Source: SVQP01 sp045660125 (lineage in GTDB: Bacteria; Bacillota; Clostridia; Oscillospirales; CAG-272). From it: 64,000 nucleotides of DNA. Position 1 is the stretch's first letter; every line of letters begins with the position of its first letter. The position numbers and the translations under genes were made by a program. Below the pieces are notes generated by a model. That model ran no database searches. It was not told the DNA's origin and worked only from the letters and a program-made list of their open reading frames with translations. Location: positions 62,001-126,000 of the forward strand of contig JAZRDG010000062.1 in assembly GCA_045660125.1 (NCBI GenBank), given 5' to 3'. Positions 5,933 to 14,975 of the stretch are shown piece after piece.

Positions 5933-8524
5933 ATGTTGCAATTACATGATTTGAGAATTGATCATAATCCCGCTCCCAACGTTGCGTTAACGCACGGCTT
6001 GCGTTTTTCCTGGAAGATGCTTTCCGATCACGAAAACGTGATTCAAAAAACATTCCGTGTGACCGTTTGCAAGGACGGAGAAATCGTATTTGATTCCAAC
6101 ACAATAGAGTCCGAGCAATCCTGTGATATCTCGTTTGACGAGCTGTTTTTGCAGCCCGCAACCGAATACGTCTGGAATCTTTGCGTCAAGGATAACTATG
6201 ACCAAAGTGCCGTTGCAGCTCTCAAATTTTCCACCGAGCTTTATGCGGACATGTGGGATGCACAGTGGATCACTCCTGTGGATCTGACCGTAAGCTGGGC
6301 GCCTTATCTGCGAAAGAAGTTTGAAGCAAAGTCCGGCGTTCGCCGCGCCGTGCTGTACGCATGCGGACTTGGCTGCGCTGAGTATTACATCAACGGTCAA
6401 AAGATCGCAGATGATTTTATTGATCCTCCCATGACCAATTATGAAAAAGAGGTTCTGTACCGCGCCTATGACGTTACCGATCGCATCGGGGAAAACAACG
6501 CATTGGTTGCATTGCTTGGCGAAGGATTTTACTCGCAGAGCCAGGTATGGATTCACGGAGGCTTTTACTACGGTCCCGTCTGCTTGATTGCACGCCTTGA
6601 AATCGAATACGATGACGGAACGCGTCAGGCTATCGTGACGGATAATACGTGGCAAAGCAAGAAGAGCCCGATTATGCTCAACAACATTTACGGCGGAGAA
6701 ACCTATGATGCAAGACTTGAAACGCCCGATTTCGCACTTGCAGACGGCAGCGATCTCGGTTGGTTGAACTGCATTGAAGATCAAACGCCCAAGGGCGTAC
6801 TGAAGCCGTGTAATATGCCTGCGGTCAAAATGATCAGACGTATTCCTGCACGCAGCGTAACACCTTGCTGCGGCAAAGATGACGGTGCGTGGATCTATGA
6901 CTTGGGCGAGAACTTTGCAGGTGTTGCCGAATTCCATATTCCGCGCTCCTCAAGAGGTCACATTTACGTATTCCGTTTTGCAGAAACGCTCAACGCTGCA
7001 GGTCAGCTTGATTTCCGCTCCACAGGAACGTTTGCAACGCAATGCATCCAACAGGATATTTACATTGCACGCGGCGACGTCGAGGGAGAAGTATGGCGTC
7101 CCAGATTTACCTATCACGGCTTCCGTTACGTTGAGGTGACGGGAACTGATTATTGCTATCAGTACGGAAAGGTGCCCGAGATTGATCTGGTGGTCGGATG
7201 TGCGCTTTCTACCGATCTTGAGCAGAACGGCACGTTTGATTCTTCGTCTGACGACTTAAATTCACTGCATGAGATCATTTGCCGTACATTCCGCTCGAAC
7301 TATCACGGATTGCCCGAGGACTGTCCTGCACGTGAAAAATGCGGCTGGCTGGGCGATGCGCAGATCGTATGCAATACGGGTATTATGAACTATAACATGG
7401 TCACCTCGTATGAAAAGTATTTGAGCGACATTCGTACGCAAAAGGAAGTATACGGCACTTGGACCATGATCGCTCCCGGTAAGCGCGGATGCGGCGAGGC
7501 TTCACCCTTGTGGGGCTGTGCGCAGATCATCATTCCGTATTGGCTGTATCAGTATTGCAACGACTCTACCGCCGTGACCCGTAACTGGGATCTGATGCAG
7601 GCATGGGTTGAGCATGAGCTGGCAAGAGCAGAGGACTATATCATATCCGTGGGTCTTGGTGACTGGTGTCCGCCCGGTGGCGAGGGCAGCCCGCGCAGGA
7701 TTCCTGTCGCGCATTCTTCGACGCTGATGTTCTATGAGATCTGTATCAAGATGGCAGAGCTGAGTAATCAATTCGGCTATGGCAATGCAAAATACTACAC
7801 AGATCTTGCAGATCGCATTTGCGAATCCTTTATCCGTCATTTCTATGACCAAGACAAGCACACCTACGGCACGTGGGCATCGGATGCAGTTGCGCTGACG
7901 CTCGGCGTTTATCCCGAGTACGACAGGGAAGCGTTGGTCGCATCACTGCGCAATAGCATTGTGGCAGATGACTATGCAATGAGCACGGGTATTTACGGCA
8001 ACAAGTACCTCATTCCGCTTTTGTTTGAGGAAGGAATGGGCGATGCTGCAATGGAGATCCTGTTCAATCGCAGACATACAAGCTTTGGTACCATGATGGA
8101 TGACGGTGCTACATCCGTATGGGAATCTCTTGATATGCATCACGTGGAAACCGATCGCACAAAAGGCGTAGCTTCCTATAATCACCCCATGCACGCAGGA
8201 TTTGCGTATATCTACTATGCTTTTCTCGGCGGCATTCGTCCCGCAGAGCCCGGATTCAAAACCTTTGTCATTCAGCCGTATCACGTAACCGGTGTGGATC
8301 ATGTCGCAGTCACTTATGAATGCCAGTACGGCACGATCAAGGTGTGCGCCGATAAGACCGATAAAGGTTATGCATATCAGGTAGAAGTACCTGCCAATAC
8401 GCATGCAATTCTTTCCTTTAACGAAGCTGTAGAGATCACTTCCGATCTTGGCTTGAAGGAGACCTGTCCCGAAGATGAAACCTTGTGCGTAGGCTCGGGC
8501 ATTTACCGTGCGGTAAGCATTTGA
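5933..8524 (+). CDS. Alpha-L-rhamnosidase, glycoside hydrolase family 78
   Basis: An 863-residue GH78 enzyme of the Bac_rhamnosid architecture. An N-terminal fibronectin-like region (about 1-100) is followed by the rhamnosidase N domain (about 105-290, with CGLGCAEYYINGQKI and WRPRFTYHGFRYVEV), the toroidal catalytic domain (about 425-770) and a C-terminal beta domain. The motif DCPAREKCGWLGD places D463 and the general acid E468; E731 in TSVWESLDMH is the likely base. There is no signal peptide. This is a different GH78 subgroup from the enzyme at 1919 (REK rather than RDER), so the two probably attack different rhamnosides. No transporter or rhamnose catabolic genes lie nearby. Confidence 0.94.
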   Translation: MLQLHDLRIDHNPAPNVALTHGLRFSWKMLSDHENVIQKTFRVTVCKDGEIVFDSNTIESEQSCDISFDELFLQPATEYVWNLCVKDNYDQSAVAALKFSTELYADMWDAQWITPVDLTVSWAPYLRKKFEAKSGVRRAVLYACGLGCAEYYINGQKIADDFIDPPMTNYEKEVLYRAYDVTDRIGENNALVALLGEGFYSQSQVWIHGGFYYGPVCLIARLEIEYDDGTRQAIVTDNTWQSKKSPIMLNNIYGGETYDARLETPDFALADGSDLGWLNCIEDQTPKGVLKPCNMPAVKMIRRIPARSVTPCCGKDDGAWIYDLGENFAGVAEFHIPRSSRGHIYVFRFAETLNAAGQLDFRSTGTFATQCIQQDIYIARGDVEGEVWRPRFTYHGFRYVEVTGTDYCYQYGKVPEIDLVVGCALSTDLEQNGTFDSSSDDLNSLHEIICRTFRSNYHGLPEDCPAREKCGWLGDAQIVCNTGIMNYNMVTSYEKYLSDIRTQKEVYGTWTMIAPGKRGCGEASPLWGCAQIIIPYWLYQYCNDSTAVTRNWDLMQAWVEHELARAEDYIISVGLGDWCPPGGEGSPRRIPVAHSSTLMFYEICIKMAELSNQFGYGNAKYYTDLADRICESFIRHFYDQDKHTYGTWASDAVALTLGVYPEYDREALVASLRNSIVADDYAMSTGIYGNKYLIPLLFEEGMGDAAMEILFNRRHTSFGTMMDDGATSVWESLDMHHVETDRTKGVASYNHPMHAGFAYIYYAFLGGIRPAEPGFKTFVIQPYHVTGVDHVAVTYECQYGTIKVCADKTDKGYAYQVEVPANTHAILSFNEAVEITSDLGLKETCPEDETLCVGSGIYRAVSI

Positions 8525-8562
8525 TTTCAATAAAACCATGAATAAAGAAAGGAGAATCTGCT

Positions 8563-9675
8563 ATGGCAAACATCATTGATTATTTGAAGTGGCGTGGAGA
8601 TATCACGTTTGAACAAGTCAAGCTGGGTGAGGTTGATAATTTGCTTCTTTCCTTACTTGCTTTTATAGATTTCACCGGCATAGTATCATCTGATCCGTCA
8701 GCGCCTTCTGTGACACTTAAGCAAGCCGCTATGCAGTTTTTCTTTGAAAACGACATCAAAAAGAACAAGCGTCCCGGCTTGGTCATCTCACCCCAGATTT
8801 ACAAGATGTTCCGCATGATGGCGGAAAGCAAACGCTTTGGCAATCTGCAGCTCTCAGCATTTGTCAACGAGATTGATTTGGAGGAAGAAAAGCAGTTCTG
8901 CGCTTTGACAATCAGGCTCAAAGACTCGATTTCTTATATCAGCATCCGCGGCACGGACGACACCATTGTCGGCTGGAAAGAGGACTTCAATTTGCTGTTT
9001 CTTGACGAGATCCCGTCACAAAGGCGTGCTGTAGAGTACGTCAATGCAATTTGCGCTGTACAGGACGGCAAATTCTATATTGGCGGACATTCAAAGGGCG
9101 GACATCTGGCACTGTATGCAACCGTGAAATGCGCACCGGAGCACAAAAACCGTATTGTCGCAGCGTTCAGCAATGACGGTCCGGGCTTTTCACAGTCCTT
9201 TACGGAATTGCCCGAATATCAAGAGGCAGAACCCAAATTCCATATCTACATGCCCCAAAATTCTGTGATTGGTATGTTCTTTGAGAACAAGGAAAAGCGC
9301 AGAGTTGTAAAAAGCAAGCAGGTTGGCGTGTTCCAGCATGACGCAGTAACCTGGGAGGTTATGGGCGGAAACCTTGTAAGGGCAAAGAAACTGTCAAAGG
9401 GCGTTGGCAATATCGCGCTTCTAAACGATCGCGTGCATGCGCTTCCCATAGCCGCACGCAAGCACTTTGTAGACGTGTTGTTCGGCATGCTTGAATCAAC
9501 CGGAGTCAAAACGCTTTCCGAGCTGAATGCACGAAGTCTGAAGCACGTGATCACCATGATCAGAACATTTCATGATTTGGATAAGCGAGAAAAAGATCTT
9601 ATGCTGCTTTTGATTGCAGAGCTGTTGGATCTGCGCTTATTGGACGATACGCCGATTGATACAACCAAGGCATAA
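8563..9675 (+). CDS. Mbeg1-like (DUF2974) alpha/beta-hydrolase
   Basis: A 370-residue protein of the DUF2974/Mbeg1-like family, lipase-class-3-like alpha/beta hydrolases common in Clostridia. The start MANIIDYLKWRGDITFEQ and the SYISIRGTDDTIVGWKED segment are typical. The nucleophile elbow GGHSKGGHLA places the catalytic serine at S177. The substrate is unknown, and an intracellular esterase or lipase is the safest reading. A GGAG lies before the ATG. The gene follows the GH78 by 38 bases and may be co-transcribed with it. A long hairpin terminator follows. Confidence 0.85.
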   Translation: MANIIDYLKWRGDITFEQVKLGEVDNLLLSLLAFIDFTGIVSSDPSAPSVTLKQAAMQFFFENDIKKNKRPGLVISPQIYKMFRMMAESKRFGNLQLSAFVNEIDLEEEKQFCALTIRLKDSISYISIRGTDDTIVGWKEDFNLLFLDEIPSQRRAVEYVNAICAVQDGKFYIGGHSKGGHLALYATVKCAPEHKNRIVAAFSNDGPGFSQSFTELPEYQEAEPKFHIYMPQNSVIGMFFENKEKRRVVKSKQVGVFQHDAVTWEVMGGNLVRAKKLSKGVGNIALLNDRVHALPIAARKHFVDVLFGMLESTGVKTLSELNARSLKHVITMIRTFHDLDKREKDLMLLLIAELLDLRLLDDTPIDTTKA

Positions 9676-9678
9676 AAA

Positions 9679-9725
9679 TAAAGCACTTATGATAGCGGAG
9701 TAACCGTTATCGTAAGTGCTTTATT
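9679..9725. terminator. Bidirectional terminator
   Basis: A long, nearly perfect stem of about 19 base pairs starting AAAGCACTTA (about 9680-9698) and closing with TAAGTGCTTT (about 9704-9722), with T-rich tails on both strands. It lies between the convergent hydrolase and ABC genes. Confidence 0.9.
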
Positions 9726-9732
9726 CGTTTTA

Positions 9733-10302
9733 TCAGGGCAGGTAAACGATCTTGTCGGCAAAAGCAGATGCCTCTTGTGCATCGTGCGTAACCAGCAGTA
9801 CGGTTTTGCCACGCAGCAATGATTTTGCTGCCGCGATCACGTCTGCCTTGGTATTGGTGTCCAAAGCAGAGAAGGGTTCGTCTAAAAGCAAAATATCCGC
9901 ATCGTACGCAATTGCTCTGGCTAGGCTGACACGCTTTGCCATGCCTCCGGAAAGCTCCTCGGGATACTTGCTTGCGGCATCTGCAACGCCAAACGCTTCA
10001 AGAAGCTGAGCAGCCTGCGTCTGCTTGGTCGCCTTATCCTTGATGACAAGCATTACGTTCTGCAACGCATTCAACTGCCCGAACAAGCGGGGCTCCTGAA
10101 ACATGATGCCAACCGTTTGATTTTCAAGATCGATACTGCCGCTTTGGGGCTTGATCAGCCCTGCGATCAGTCGAAGCAGCGTTGTTTTTCCGCTGCCTGA
10201 CGGTGCCATGAGCGCGGTGATGCGCCCGTTCTCAATCTCAAGATTGAAATCTTTAAATATCCGTTTATCGTCAAAGGAAAAGGTCAGATGCTCAATTTTC
10301 AT
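9733..10302 (-). CDS. ABC transporter ATP-binding protein (nitrate/sulfonate/taurine type)
   Basis: A 189-residue ABC ATPase with Walker A (MAPSGSGKTT), Q-loop (GIMFQEPRLF), signature (LSGGMAKRVSLARA), Walker B (DILLLDEPFSALD) and the switch histidine (VTHD). It energises the importer encoded by the two genes upstream. The start was set at 10302, where GGAGG lies about 8 bases upstream, rather than at the longer frame. It overlaps the permease by 11 bases, so translation is coupled. It is shorter than the usual 240-260 residues because the C-terminal extension is missing; the nucleotide-binding core is complete. Confidence 0.9.
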   Translation of the reverse strand: MKIEHLTFSFDDKRIFKDFNLEIENGRITALMAPSGSGKTTLLRLIAGLIKPQSGSIDLENQTVGIMFQEPRLFGQLNALQNVMLVIKDKATKQTQAAQLLEAFGVADAASKYPEELSGGMAKRVSLARAIAYDADILLLDEPFSALDTNTKADVIAAAKSLLRGKTVLLVTHDAQEASAFADKIVYLP

Positions 10303-11056
10303 AAGCCACAGCCTCCTTTCTGGTCTTTCGCTTGATGCGCTTGAGAGACAGCTTAAACGCAATGTCCAAAAGATAGCTGAAAATGACGATCGCTACAGTC
10401 CAGGCAAATAATTCTACGTATTCCATGTTTTGCTTTGCGTTGAATATATATTTGCCAACCGAAACCTCGGGGCAGATCAGCACCTCGGCGGCAATGCCTG
10501 CTTTGATAGCAAGGCCGACCGATGCGCCTGCGGCAGAAACCATAAAGGGACGCAACGTAGGCAACCAGATGCACTTGACTCTGTCGAAAAAGCGCAGCTT
10601 GTAAGCGTTTGCCGTTTCAAGCAGCTCAGGGCGTGCTGCGCGCAGACCTTCAATCGTGTTGGAAAACACAACGGGAAATACGATCAGCGCAGCGATCAGC
10701 CCGGGGATCAGATCGCGATGCATCAGTACGAAAGCAATCAGGATAAATGAGGTTACGGGCGTGGTCTTGATGACCGAGATCGCAGGCATAAAAAAGTCAT
10801 ATAAAAACTTGACTTTATGGCACACTAAGGCGAGCGCAAATGCTGCTACGTATGAGAATACAATGCCGATCAGCACGCGAACCGAGGAGATCAGCATGAC
10901 TTTCCAGAACAGCGAGGTTGCGCTCATCTGCCCAAGCTTGACCAAAACGTCAATGGGTGAGGGCAAGATCAGCGGCAATCCTACGATGATGGCGGCTAAC
11001 CACCAAAGACCTAACCAGAATAATACAATGAGTGTGTATTTGAGAATCTTCTTCAT
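10292..11056 (-). CDS. ABC transporter permease (NitT/TauT type)
   Basis: A 254-residue integral membrane protein with about six membrane helices and a binding-protein-dependent permease domain. The EAA-like coupling loop is ETANAYKLRFFDRVKCIWLP, and its PFMVSAAGASVGLAIKAGIAAEVL segment is typical of SsuC/TauC/ThiX permeases. It forms the channel of the importer. It starts 6 bases after the binding-protein gene and overlaps the ATPase gene. The substrate cannot be told from sequence; candidates are sulfonates, thiamine precursors or related small anions. Confidence 0.9.
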   Translation of the reverse strand: MKKILKYTLIVLFWLGLWWLAAIIVGLPLILPSPIDVLVKLGQMSATSLFWKVMLISSVRVLIGIVFSYVAAFALALVCHKVKFLYDFFMPAISVIKTTPVTSFILIAFVLMHRDLIPGLIAALIVFPVVFSNTIEGLRAARPELLETANAYKLRFFDRVKCIWLPTLRPFMVSAAGASVGLAIKAGIAAEVLICPEVSVGKYIFNAKQNMEYVELFAWTVAIVIFSYLLDIAFKLSLKRIKRKTRKEAVAYEN

Positions 11057-11062
11057 GGATGA

Positions 11063-12067
11063 TCAGGGGACGTAGTAGAAGTCCTCTGCAGGCAGCTGAC
11101 CGCCGATGGAAGCGGGCGCAACGTTGAGCAGTACGCCATAAAAGCTTTGCAATCCGGCTTTCATTTCTGCACCGTCAATGTAGCAGATGTTGGAATTGGG
11201 AATTGCCTTTTTTGCAACGGGAGCCTGTGCAAAAATGCCTGCTTCTACGATCATAACAGAGGCCTCGTCAGTGTTGGTGTTGACAAATTCGATAGACGCC
11301 TTGTACTCGGTCAAAAATGCCTGTACTGCATCGGGATACTGCTCAAGGAACTGGGTGCGCACAACGACGCAGCCTTGCATCAGGGAGTTTGCGGGGTAGT
11401 GCTTTTCCCATTCTGCGGTCAGATCAAGAGATGCTGCAAGAGAAGCGTTCGCGCTCTTTGCAATGGTGACCATGGGCTCGGGCAACACTGCAATATCAAC
11501 CATGCCGGAAGCAATTGCGGTGCGCAGATCGGCAGGCTGCGCGTAGGTGTTGTCAATGATGATATCCTCGCCAACCTTCAAGCCGTTTGCTTCGCATACA
11601 GCCTTGAACAGGAAGGTGGGGTTCTGTGCAGGGCAATAAACGGTCTTGCCGCGCAGATCCTCAAAGGAGGTAATCGTAACCTTTTCTTTATTGTTCATCA
11701 CGTAAAGCACGCCAAGTGTGTTGACCGCGATCACCTTGACACCGCCGTTAGTCTTAAGAGCTACGTTAGCAGCAGCGTTTGTGGGCAGCGCGGCAATATC
11801 GCATGCACCGCTAATCAGGGAGGCTGTAATGTTAGAGGCGTCGGTTTCTACGGTTACAGTGTAGGGAAGCGTTGCAGTGCCGTTCTTGCTATCGGAGATC
11901 AGCTTTGCCATGCCAAAGCCGGTCGTGCCGTTGAGTACCATAACGTTTACGTTTGAAGGAGCAGGCTTGTTTTCGGGATCGGGGTTTTTACCCACGCAGC
12001 CTGCAAACACGGAAAGCGTCAGCAACAGAGTCAGAAGTACGGAGAAGATTTTGATTGTGGTTTTCAT
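11063..12067 (-). CDS. Lipoprotein substrate-binding protein of the NitT/TauT ABC importer
   Basis: A 334-residue extracellular solute-binding lipoprotein. The N terminus is a lipoprotein signal with lipobox FAGC (C24), followed by a flexible acidic linker and an NMT1/SsuA-like periplasmic-binding fold (SGACDIAALPTNAAANVAL, DIAVLPEPMVTIAK). The start at 12067 was chosen because it begins the signal peptide and has GAAAGGAA upstream; the longer frame adds unrelated residues. It is second in a four-gene operon after the Crp/Fnr regulator, 16 bases downstream of its stop. The ligand is unknown. Confidence 0.9.
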   Translation of the reverse strand: MKTTIKIFSVLLTLLLTLSVFAGCVGKNPDPENKPAPSNVNVMVLNGTTGFGMAKLISDSKNGTATLPYTVTVETDASNITASLISGACDIAALPTNAAANVALKTNGGVKVIAVNTLGVLYVMNNKEKVTITSFEDLRGKTVYCPAQNPTFLFKAVCEANGLKVGEDIIIDNTYAQPADLRTAIASGMVDIAVLPEPMVTIAKSANASLAASLDLTAEWEKHYPANSLMQGCVVVRTQFLEQYPDAVQAFLTEYKASIEFVNTNTDEASVMIVEAGIFAQAPVAKKAIPNSNICYIDGAEMKAGLQSFYGVLLNVAPASIGGQLPAEDFYYVP

Positions 12068-12083
12068 GTTTTGTAATTTCCTT

Positions 12084-12746
12084 TCACTTATAATGATGTA
12101 ACATGCGGTCTCGGTCCAGTAGCCGTACCGTTTTTTGTTCTTTATTGATAAATCCGTCCTGCTCCAGCTTATCAAAAGCGCGATAGAGCGAGGCGCGGCC
12201 TATATCCAACATTGTGCATAGGGCATTCATGGGCAGATCCAGCGTGACGATACTGCCATTGGCATGCGCATCTAACCAGAATGCCAGTCTTTGTTCGGCA
12301 GATCCCGCGGTCAGGCAAGAGATCTTTTGATTGAGATACAACGTCTTTTGCGCAAGGAATGCAATGTATTGATATCTGACGGTGCTGTCATGATCAATCA
12401 GATGCATCAAAAACGGCTTGCGCAACACCAGCACCTTGCAATCGGTTTTGGCAACGATTCTGGTAGCAAAGGGGCTGTCCGTAAACAGATTGGATATACC
12501 AAAGATCTCGTGCGGTGTAAACACACGCAAAAGCACCTGCTTGTCCGAATCTGCCGAGTATGCAGCAGCCGTGCCTTCGCACAGTACGTAAAGCTCATCA
12601 CTTGGTTGTCCCGGCGATAAAATGACGCTGTCGCGCGCAAGGCAGACGAACTCCGGGGCATCGATCTGTGCTGCTGCAGCAATTGTTTTGGGGCTTGCTC
12701 CCATGGTAATTGGCAGCTTTTCAAGTATTTGTTGAATTTGATTCAT
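12084..12746 (-). CDS. Crp/Fnr-family transcriptional regulator
   Basis: A 220-residue regulator: an N-terminal cyclic-nucleotide-binding-type beta roll (about 20-130, with LSPGQPSDELYVLCEGTA and HEIFGISNLF), a dimerisation helix (about 130-155) and a C-terminal winged helix (about 160-215) with recognition helix GRASLYRAFDKLEQDG. I see no cysteine cluster of the Fnr iron-sulfur type, so the effector is unknown. It leads an operon with an ABC importer and most likely controls it. An 18-base near-palindrome between its promoter and ribosome binding site is a plausible binding site. Confidence 0.88.
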   Translation of the reverse strand: MNQIQQILEKLPITMGASPKTIAAAAQIDAPEFVCLARDSVILSPGQPSDELYVLCEGTAAAYSADSDKQVLLRVFTPHEIFGISNLFTDSPFATRIVAKTDCKVLVLRKPFLMHLIDHDSTVRYQYIAFLAQKTLYLNQKISCLTAGSAEQRLAFWLDAHANGSIVTLDLPMNALCTMLDIGRASLYRAFDKLEQDGFINKEQKTVRLLDRDRMLHHYK

Positions 12747-12757
12747 ACGACCTCCGA

Positions 12758-12775
12758 GTGTCTCATATGATACAC
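12758..12775. promoter_or_regulatory. Candidate operator of the Crp/Fnr regulator
   Basis: GTGTnTCATATGAnACAC is an 18-base palindrome with one mismatched pair. It sits just downstream of the -10 box and directly upstream of the GGAGG of the regulator gene, a position where a bound dimer would block transcription. Confidence 0.5.
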
Positions 12776-12779
12776 TTTA

Positions 12780-12808
12780 ATTATAAATGAATGACGGCAC
12801 AATGTCAA
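12780..12808 (-). promoter_or_regulatory. Consensus sigma-A promoter of the Crp/Fnr-ABC operon
   Basis: On the minus strand, perfect TTGACA (12803-12808), a 17-base spacer and perfect TATAAT (12780-12785). Such a strong promoter implies that repression is needed to control it. Confidence 0.85.
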
Positions 12809-12848
12809 TAGGTTTTGCAGAAATCTCATGAAAATTCACACATAGATA

Positions 12849-12877
12849 TTGCATTTTTGAAAGGGGTGTAGTATAAT
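12849..12877 (+). promoter_or_regulatory. Sigma-A promoter of the sugar-1-phosphate operon
   Basis: TTGCAT (12849-12854), a 17-base spacer and TATAAT (12872-12877). An inverted repeat TAGGTA-TAT-TACCTA (12889-12903) lies at the expected transcript start and overlaps the palindrome CTAATATTAG (12901-12910), so it could be an operator. Confidence 0.75.
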
Positions 12878-12923
12878 ATATAGAGTTATAGGTATATTAC
12901 CTAATATTAGTAGGAGGCGCTCC

Positions 12924-13820
12924 ATGACACTTGTAATTTTAGCAGCGGGTATGGGATCGCGTTACGGCGGTCTCAAGCAGATTGATCCCATGACGGAGCA
13001 TGGCGAATTTATCATCGATTTCTCCATTTATGACGCTATCAAAGCCGGTTTTGATAAGGTAGTGTTCATCATCAAAAAGGAGAACTATCAGGCATTTAAG
13101 GAAACGGTTGGCGCAAGAGTTTCTTCGCATATTCAAACCTATTATGCCTTCCAGCAGCTTGATGATCTGCCCGGCGGATATTCTGTACCGGACGGAAGAA
13201 CCAAGCCTTGGGGAACAGGGCATGCGCTTTACGCAGCAAGAGAATATCTGACCGAGAATTTTGCCGTCATCAATTCGGACGATTTTTACGGACGGGATGC
13301 TTTCTTCAAAGCGGCAGAGCATTTGAAAACACACGCGGATGGTGATCATTACTGCATGGTCGGTTACAGACTTGGTAACACGCTGTCGGATAGCGGCACG
13401 GTATCGCGCGGTCAATGCTACGTTGATGAGAACGAAATGCTCACCGGCGTGACCGAACGCACGGATATCAAGCGCGTAGGGGAGAATGCGGCTTACAAGG
13501 ATCAGGACGACGCATGGGTGGATCTGCCCGGCTCAACCGTTGTCTCCATGAACTTCTGGGGATTGACTCCCGGAATCGTGCCCAAGCTTGCACAGGGCTT
13601 TGAGGCATTTTTGGCAGAGCGCGGCACAGAGCTCAAAAGCGAATATTATCTGCCCGGCGCAATCGATGGCTTTATGAAAGCAGACCTTTGTGACGTACGC
13701 GTTTACAAAACCGATGCACAATGGTATGGCGTAACCTATACGCAAGATAAGGAATACGTGAAGGGATCGATCAAGAGCATGATCGACGCAGGCGTGTATC
13801 CCAAATCATTATGGGGCTGA
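12924..13820 (+). CDS. Sugar-1-phosphate nucleotidyltransferase
   Basis: A 298-residue NTP_transferase-fold protein. The N-terminal nucleotide-binding motif is LAAGMGSRYGGLKQ (6-19), and the metal-binding motif is NSDDFYGRDAFF (about 115). It should transfer a nucleoside monophosphate, probably UMP, from NTP to a hexose- or N-acetylhexosamine-1-phosphate. Context supports this: the next genes encode an anomeric sugar kinase, a UDP-sugar 4-epimerase and a mutarotase. The set could convert GlcNAc, GalNAc or galactose to UDP-sugars. The ATG follows GGAGG (12913-12917). The exact sugar is not readable from sequence. Confidence 0.82.
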   Translation: MTLVILAAGMGSRYGGLKQIDPMTEHGEFIIDFSIYDAIKAGFDKVVFIIKKENYQAFKETVGARVSSHIQTYYAFQQLDDLPGGYSVPDGRTKPWGTGHALYAAREYLTENFAVINSDDFYGRDAFFKAAEHLKTHADGDHYCMVGYRLGNTLSDSGTVSRGQCYVDENEMLTGVTERTDIKRVGENAAYKDQDDAWVDLPGSTVVSMNFWGLTPGIVPKLAQGFEAFLAERGTELKSEYYLPGAIDGFMKADLCDVRVYKTDAQWYGVTYTQDKEYVKGSIKSMIDAGVYPKSLWG

Positions 13821-13850
13821 CAATACCCAAACAAGCATGAAAGGATTATT

Positions 13851-14951
13851 ATGAATCACGCACAGATTTTTTTGATTGCCGAGAAATTTGATTTTCAAGG
13901 TACACCGATTTCGATCACCGAATGCACTACAGGTCACATAAACTCTACGTTTTTTGTAGATTGCAGCTCGGATGACGGACTCAGCCGTTACGTTTTGCAG
14001 AGCGTTAACACCTCGATCTTTAAAAAACCCGATCAGGTTATGCAGAACATTTTGAACGTTACCAAGCATATTGAAAACAAATTGATCGCCATTGGCGGTG
14101 ACGCTAAGCGCGGCACGCTGCACGTTGTCAATGCCAAAGACGGACACTATGCGTATATCGATGAAGAGAGTCATTATTGGCGCGCTTATGAATTCGTGGA
14201 AGACGCTACCTGCTATCAGGCAGTAGAGTCCGAGGAGATGTTTACCAAGGTTGGTAAGGCTTTCGGTATTTTCCAAAGACAGCTTGCTGATTTTGATGCA
14301 TCCGTTTTGTTTGAGTCGATTCCCAATTTCCATAATACCGAGGATAGATTTAACCAGTTCATCACCGCTATGGAAAATAATGCTGCCGGCAGACGCGATA
14401 GCGTACGCGACGAGATTGCGTTCGTGCTGCGCAGACAAGACTCCTGCAGTTACATCAACGAGCGCATTGCTGACGGCAGAATTCCGCTCCGTGTGACGCA
14501 TAATGATACCAAGCTCAACAATATCATGCTTGACAATGAAACAGGCGAGGGTATTTGCGTAATCGACCTTGATACGGTCATGCCCGGCTCGGTGCTTGCT
14601 GATTTTGGCGATAGCATTCGCTTTGGCGCATCTTCCGCTGCAGAAGATGAAACCGATCTTGATAAGGTCTACGTAAGACTTGAAATGTTCGAAGCGTTTG
14701 CGAAGGGCTTTATTGAAGGTTTGGATCATTCGCTGACCGAAGAAGAGATCCGTTCGCTGCCCATGGGTGCATACATACTGACCCTGGAGACCGGTATTCG
14801 CTTCCTGACCGACTATCTCAACGGCGACACCTATTTCAGAACGGCATATGCACAGCACAATCTTGACCGTGCACGCAATCAGTTCAAGCTTGTTGCGGAT
14901 ATGGAACAGAAGATGGATCAGATGAACCTGATCATTCAAAAATATTTGTAA
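13851..14951 (+). CDS. NahK-like N-acetylhexosamine 1-kinase (APH fold)
   Basis: A 366-residue aminoglycoside-phosphotransferase-fold kinase. The catalytic loop HNDTKLNN (H217-N224, base D219) and the metal motif VIDLDTVMPG (D239, D241) match Bifidobacterium N-acetylhexosamine 1-kinase (NahK/LnpB), which phosphorylates GlcNAc or GalNAc at C1 using ATP. It follows the nucleotidyltransferase and precedes galE, in line with a lacto-N-biose/galacto-N-biose style pathway. The phosphorylase that normally feeds this pathway (lnpA) is not present here. A gene for a related substrate such as galactose is also possible. Confidence 0.8.
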   Translation: MNHAQIFLIAEKFDFQGTPISITECTTGHINSTFFVDCSSDDGLSRYVLQSVNTSIFKKPDQVMQNILNVTKHIENKLIAIGGDAKRGTLHVVNAKDGHYAYIDEESHYWRAYEFVEDATCYQAVESEEMFTKVGKAFGIFQRQLADFDASVLFESIPNFHNTEDRFNQFITAMENNAAGRRDSVRDEIAFVLRRQDSCSYINERIADGRIPLRVTHNDTKLNNIMLDNETGEGICVIDLDTVMPGSVLADFGDSIRFGASSAAEDETDLDKVYVRLEMFEAFAKGFIEGLDHSLTEEEIRSLPMGAYILTLETGIRFLTDYLNGDTYFRTAYAQHNLDRARNQFKLVADMEQKMDQMNLIIQKYL

Positions 14952-14975
14952 TACGAAACACGGAGGAATACAAAA

